Shown here: in pieces, positions 4,320 through 5,534 of the stretch
Position numbering within the stretch: the first letter of the stretch is position 1
Layout: each line of letters opens with the position of its first letter
Source of the DNA: an uncultured Eubacteriales bacterium
GTDB lineage: Bacteria; Bacillota; Clostridia; Oscillospirales; Acutalibacteraceae
Direction of reading: 5' to 3'
DNA length: 5,534 nucleotides
Assembly (NCBI GenBank): GCA_902462035.1
Contig: CABQAC010000144.1
Location: 1 to 5,534 of the forward strand
The notes under the pieces: model-generated
Told to the model about the DNA's origin: nothing
What the model saw: the letters and a program-made list of their open reading frames with translations, nothing else
The model's database searches: none
Program-made: the position numbers and the translations under genes

Positions 4320-5534
4320 GTTTCCGCTGTGAATTTGGGGGCCCGGTCATACGTGTAAAGACCGTTTTGCTCCTGCTCTATATCATATAGCTGCGTGTAG
4401 CAGAAGGCGCACACGCCGGCGCAATCCAGCAGCGTTTCGGTCAGCCCGCAAATGCGTTGTGCCGCTTCCTGTTCGGATTTGGGCGCTTTTCCATACCCCC
4501 ACCCGCCTTTGTCCTGCACAGGCCAGCGCGTTCCGCCGTATTCGCTGACGCAGTAAGGCTGCCCGCCATACCGCTGGCGGTCGCTGCGCGCGTCGTAGTA
4601 TCCGCCTGCCGTAAGGTTCCGGTACCGCTCCTGAAAAACCGCCGTCGACTGTTCATAATCGTGGATGTCATAGATATCCGTGATCACATGGTAAAATCCG
4701 CTGGTATCGATTACCGGACGAGTATGGTCGGCTGCCTTGGTCGCCAGATAAACTGTTTTCAAAACGTTGTCGTCCTGCCGCCTTCCGCGATTGTCCCAGG
4801 TTTCGTTAAACGGGCACCAGACGACGATGGCCGGATGGCTGTAGTCCCTCTCCAGTATCTCCAGCCATTCGGGAAGAAAACAGGAAATACCGTCCGCGGT
4901 GGTGATATCCAATCCCCAGCTGGCATGTTCCCCCCAGACGAGGTATCCCAGATGGTCGGCCCAATACAAAAACCGTTCCTCAAATACTTTTTGGTGAAGC
5001 CGCGCGCCGTTAAAGCCCGTTGCCATCGCAAGCTCGATATCCCGCTTCAGATCTTGGTCCGTGGGGGCCGTATAGATACCGTCCGGGTAAAACCCCTGGT
5101 CCAAAACCAGTCGCTGGAATACCGGCTTGTTGTTGATGCAAACCGCGCCGTCTTTTAATTCGATGGTACGGATGCCAAAATAACCGGTTACCGTGTCGAT
5201 GACCCGGCCGTCTTTTTTCAACCGGTATACGATGTCGTATAAATTGGGAACACCGGCGGTCCAAAGCTGGGGGTCCTCCACGGTAAAGGCGGCCGTGGTA
5301 TATTCTCCGCAGATTTGGGCGGAACAACCGCCGGCCGCTCTGCCGTGAAAGCTGGCTTCCATTTCCACGGTCAGGCCGTCCCGCGGGCCCTGGGTGCGCA
5401 CCGAAACGGTTACGGCGCCGTTGTTGCAGTCGGTGGTGACCCGAATGTTTTGCATATAGCTTTCCGGCGTAAATTCCAGCCAGACCGTTTGCCAAATCCC
5501 GGTGGTTCTGGTGTAATCCCAGTCTTTCGAATAA
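4259..5534 (-). CDS. Glycoside hydrolase family 2 enzyme (beta-galactosidase/beta-glucuronidase-like), 5' end outside window
   Basis: The enzyme hydrolyses a beta-linked sugar by the retaining mechanism; the substrate cannot be fixed from this part. The visible 424 residues are the C-terminal portion. The frame continues upstream of the Met codon at 5453-5455 to the window edge and encodes DYTRTTGIWQTVWLE, the classic end of the GH2 sugar-binding domain, so that Met is not the start. An immunoglobulin-like beta-sandwich follows (ending near GYFGIRTIELK), then the TIM barrel beginning QRLVLDQGFYPDG. The acid/base Glu is in WCPFNETW (codon 4802-4804) and the nucleophile Glu in CVSEYGGTRW (codon 4541-4543). 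The end has CYTQLYDIEQEQNGLYTYDR, typical of a group of gut-bacterial GH2 enzymes. No C-terminal extra domain is seen. It converges on the DUF3298-like gene and overlaps its last 61 bases. Confidence 0.95.
   Translation of the reverse strand, partial: YSKDWDYTRTTGIWQTVWLEFTPESYMQNIRVTTDCNNGAVTVSVRTQGPRDGLTVEMEASFHGRAAGGCSAQICGEYTTAAFTVEDPQLWTAGVPNLYDIVYRLKKDGRVIDTVTGYFGIRTIELKDGAVCINNKPVFQRLVLDQGFYPDGIYTAPTDQDLKRDIELAMATGFNGARLHQKVFEERFLYWADHLGYLVWGEHASWGLDITTADGISCFLPEWLEILERDYSHPAIVVWCPFNETWDNRGRRQDDNVLKTVYLATKAADHTRPVIDTSGFYHVITDIYDIHDYEQSTAVFQERYRNLTAGGYYDARSDRQRYGGQPYCVSEYGGTRWPVQDKGGWGYGKAPKSEQEAAQRICGLTETLLDCAGVCAFCYTQLYDIEQEQNGLYTYDRAPKFTAETYDRFRAVCAKQAAIEKKGR

Noticed and set aside
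4378..4390. Perfect A/T-rich palindrome CTATAT-C-ATATAG in a GC-rich context, operator-like
   Set aside because: It encodes the LYDIEQ part of a motif conserved in this GH2 group and lies near the 3' end of the gene, so protein constraint explains it better than a regulator site.
4457..5158. A 233-codon open frame on the plus strand opposite the GH2 gene
   Set aside because: It is antisense to GH2 sequence that includes both catalytic motifs, has no sensible RBS or domain, and its composition is that expected of an antisense shadow in a GC-rich gene.

Overview
The window looks like a piece of chromosome from a fairly GC-rich Firmicute, most likely a gut-type clostridium (Oscillospirales-like). 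That placement is an inference. It rests on the clostridial form of the M18 aminopeptidase, the small SLT-domain lytic transglycosylase, purine-rich AAAGGA ribosome binding sites, and a GH2 glycosidase whose motifs resemble those of clostridia and other gut anaerobes. No 16S or other decisive marker is present.

Positions 1-3450 form a rightward block of housekeeping-type genes. In order they are: the tail of an unidentified gene (ends at 97); coaE, dephospho-CoA kinase, the last step of coenzyme A synthesis (114-722); a small conserved-looking protein of unknown function (about 797-1291); a membrane-anchored GH23-like lytic transglycosylase (1353-1952); and an M18 metallo-aminopeptidase (1988-3397). 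Gaps are 16-74 bases. The only fair promoter candidate inside the block lies just before the transglycosylase (1277-1305). The block closes with a strong hairpin terminator (3411-3446) that is flanked by A/T on both sides.

Positions 3555-4319 hold a separate rightward gene for a secreted or lipid-anchored protein with a DUF3298/RsiV-like C-terminal domain. It converges on, and overlaps by 61 bases, the 3' end of a leftward glycoside hydrolase family 2 gene (4259 to beyond the right edge). The GH2 gene lacks its 5' end here, but both of its catalytic glutamates are visible.

The genes do not build one obvious pathway. CoaE, the transglycosylase and the aminopeptidase serve cofactor supply, wall turnover and peptide turnover. 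The GH2 enzyme probably belongs to a carbohydrate-use locus continuing to the right. I found no RNA gene, CRISPR array, insertion sequence, phage gene or clear novel system. The best second-look items are the convergent overlap with its unusual termination layout, the unknown gene at 797, and the domain and lipobox questions in the gene at 3555.
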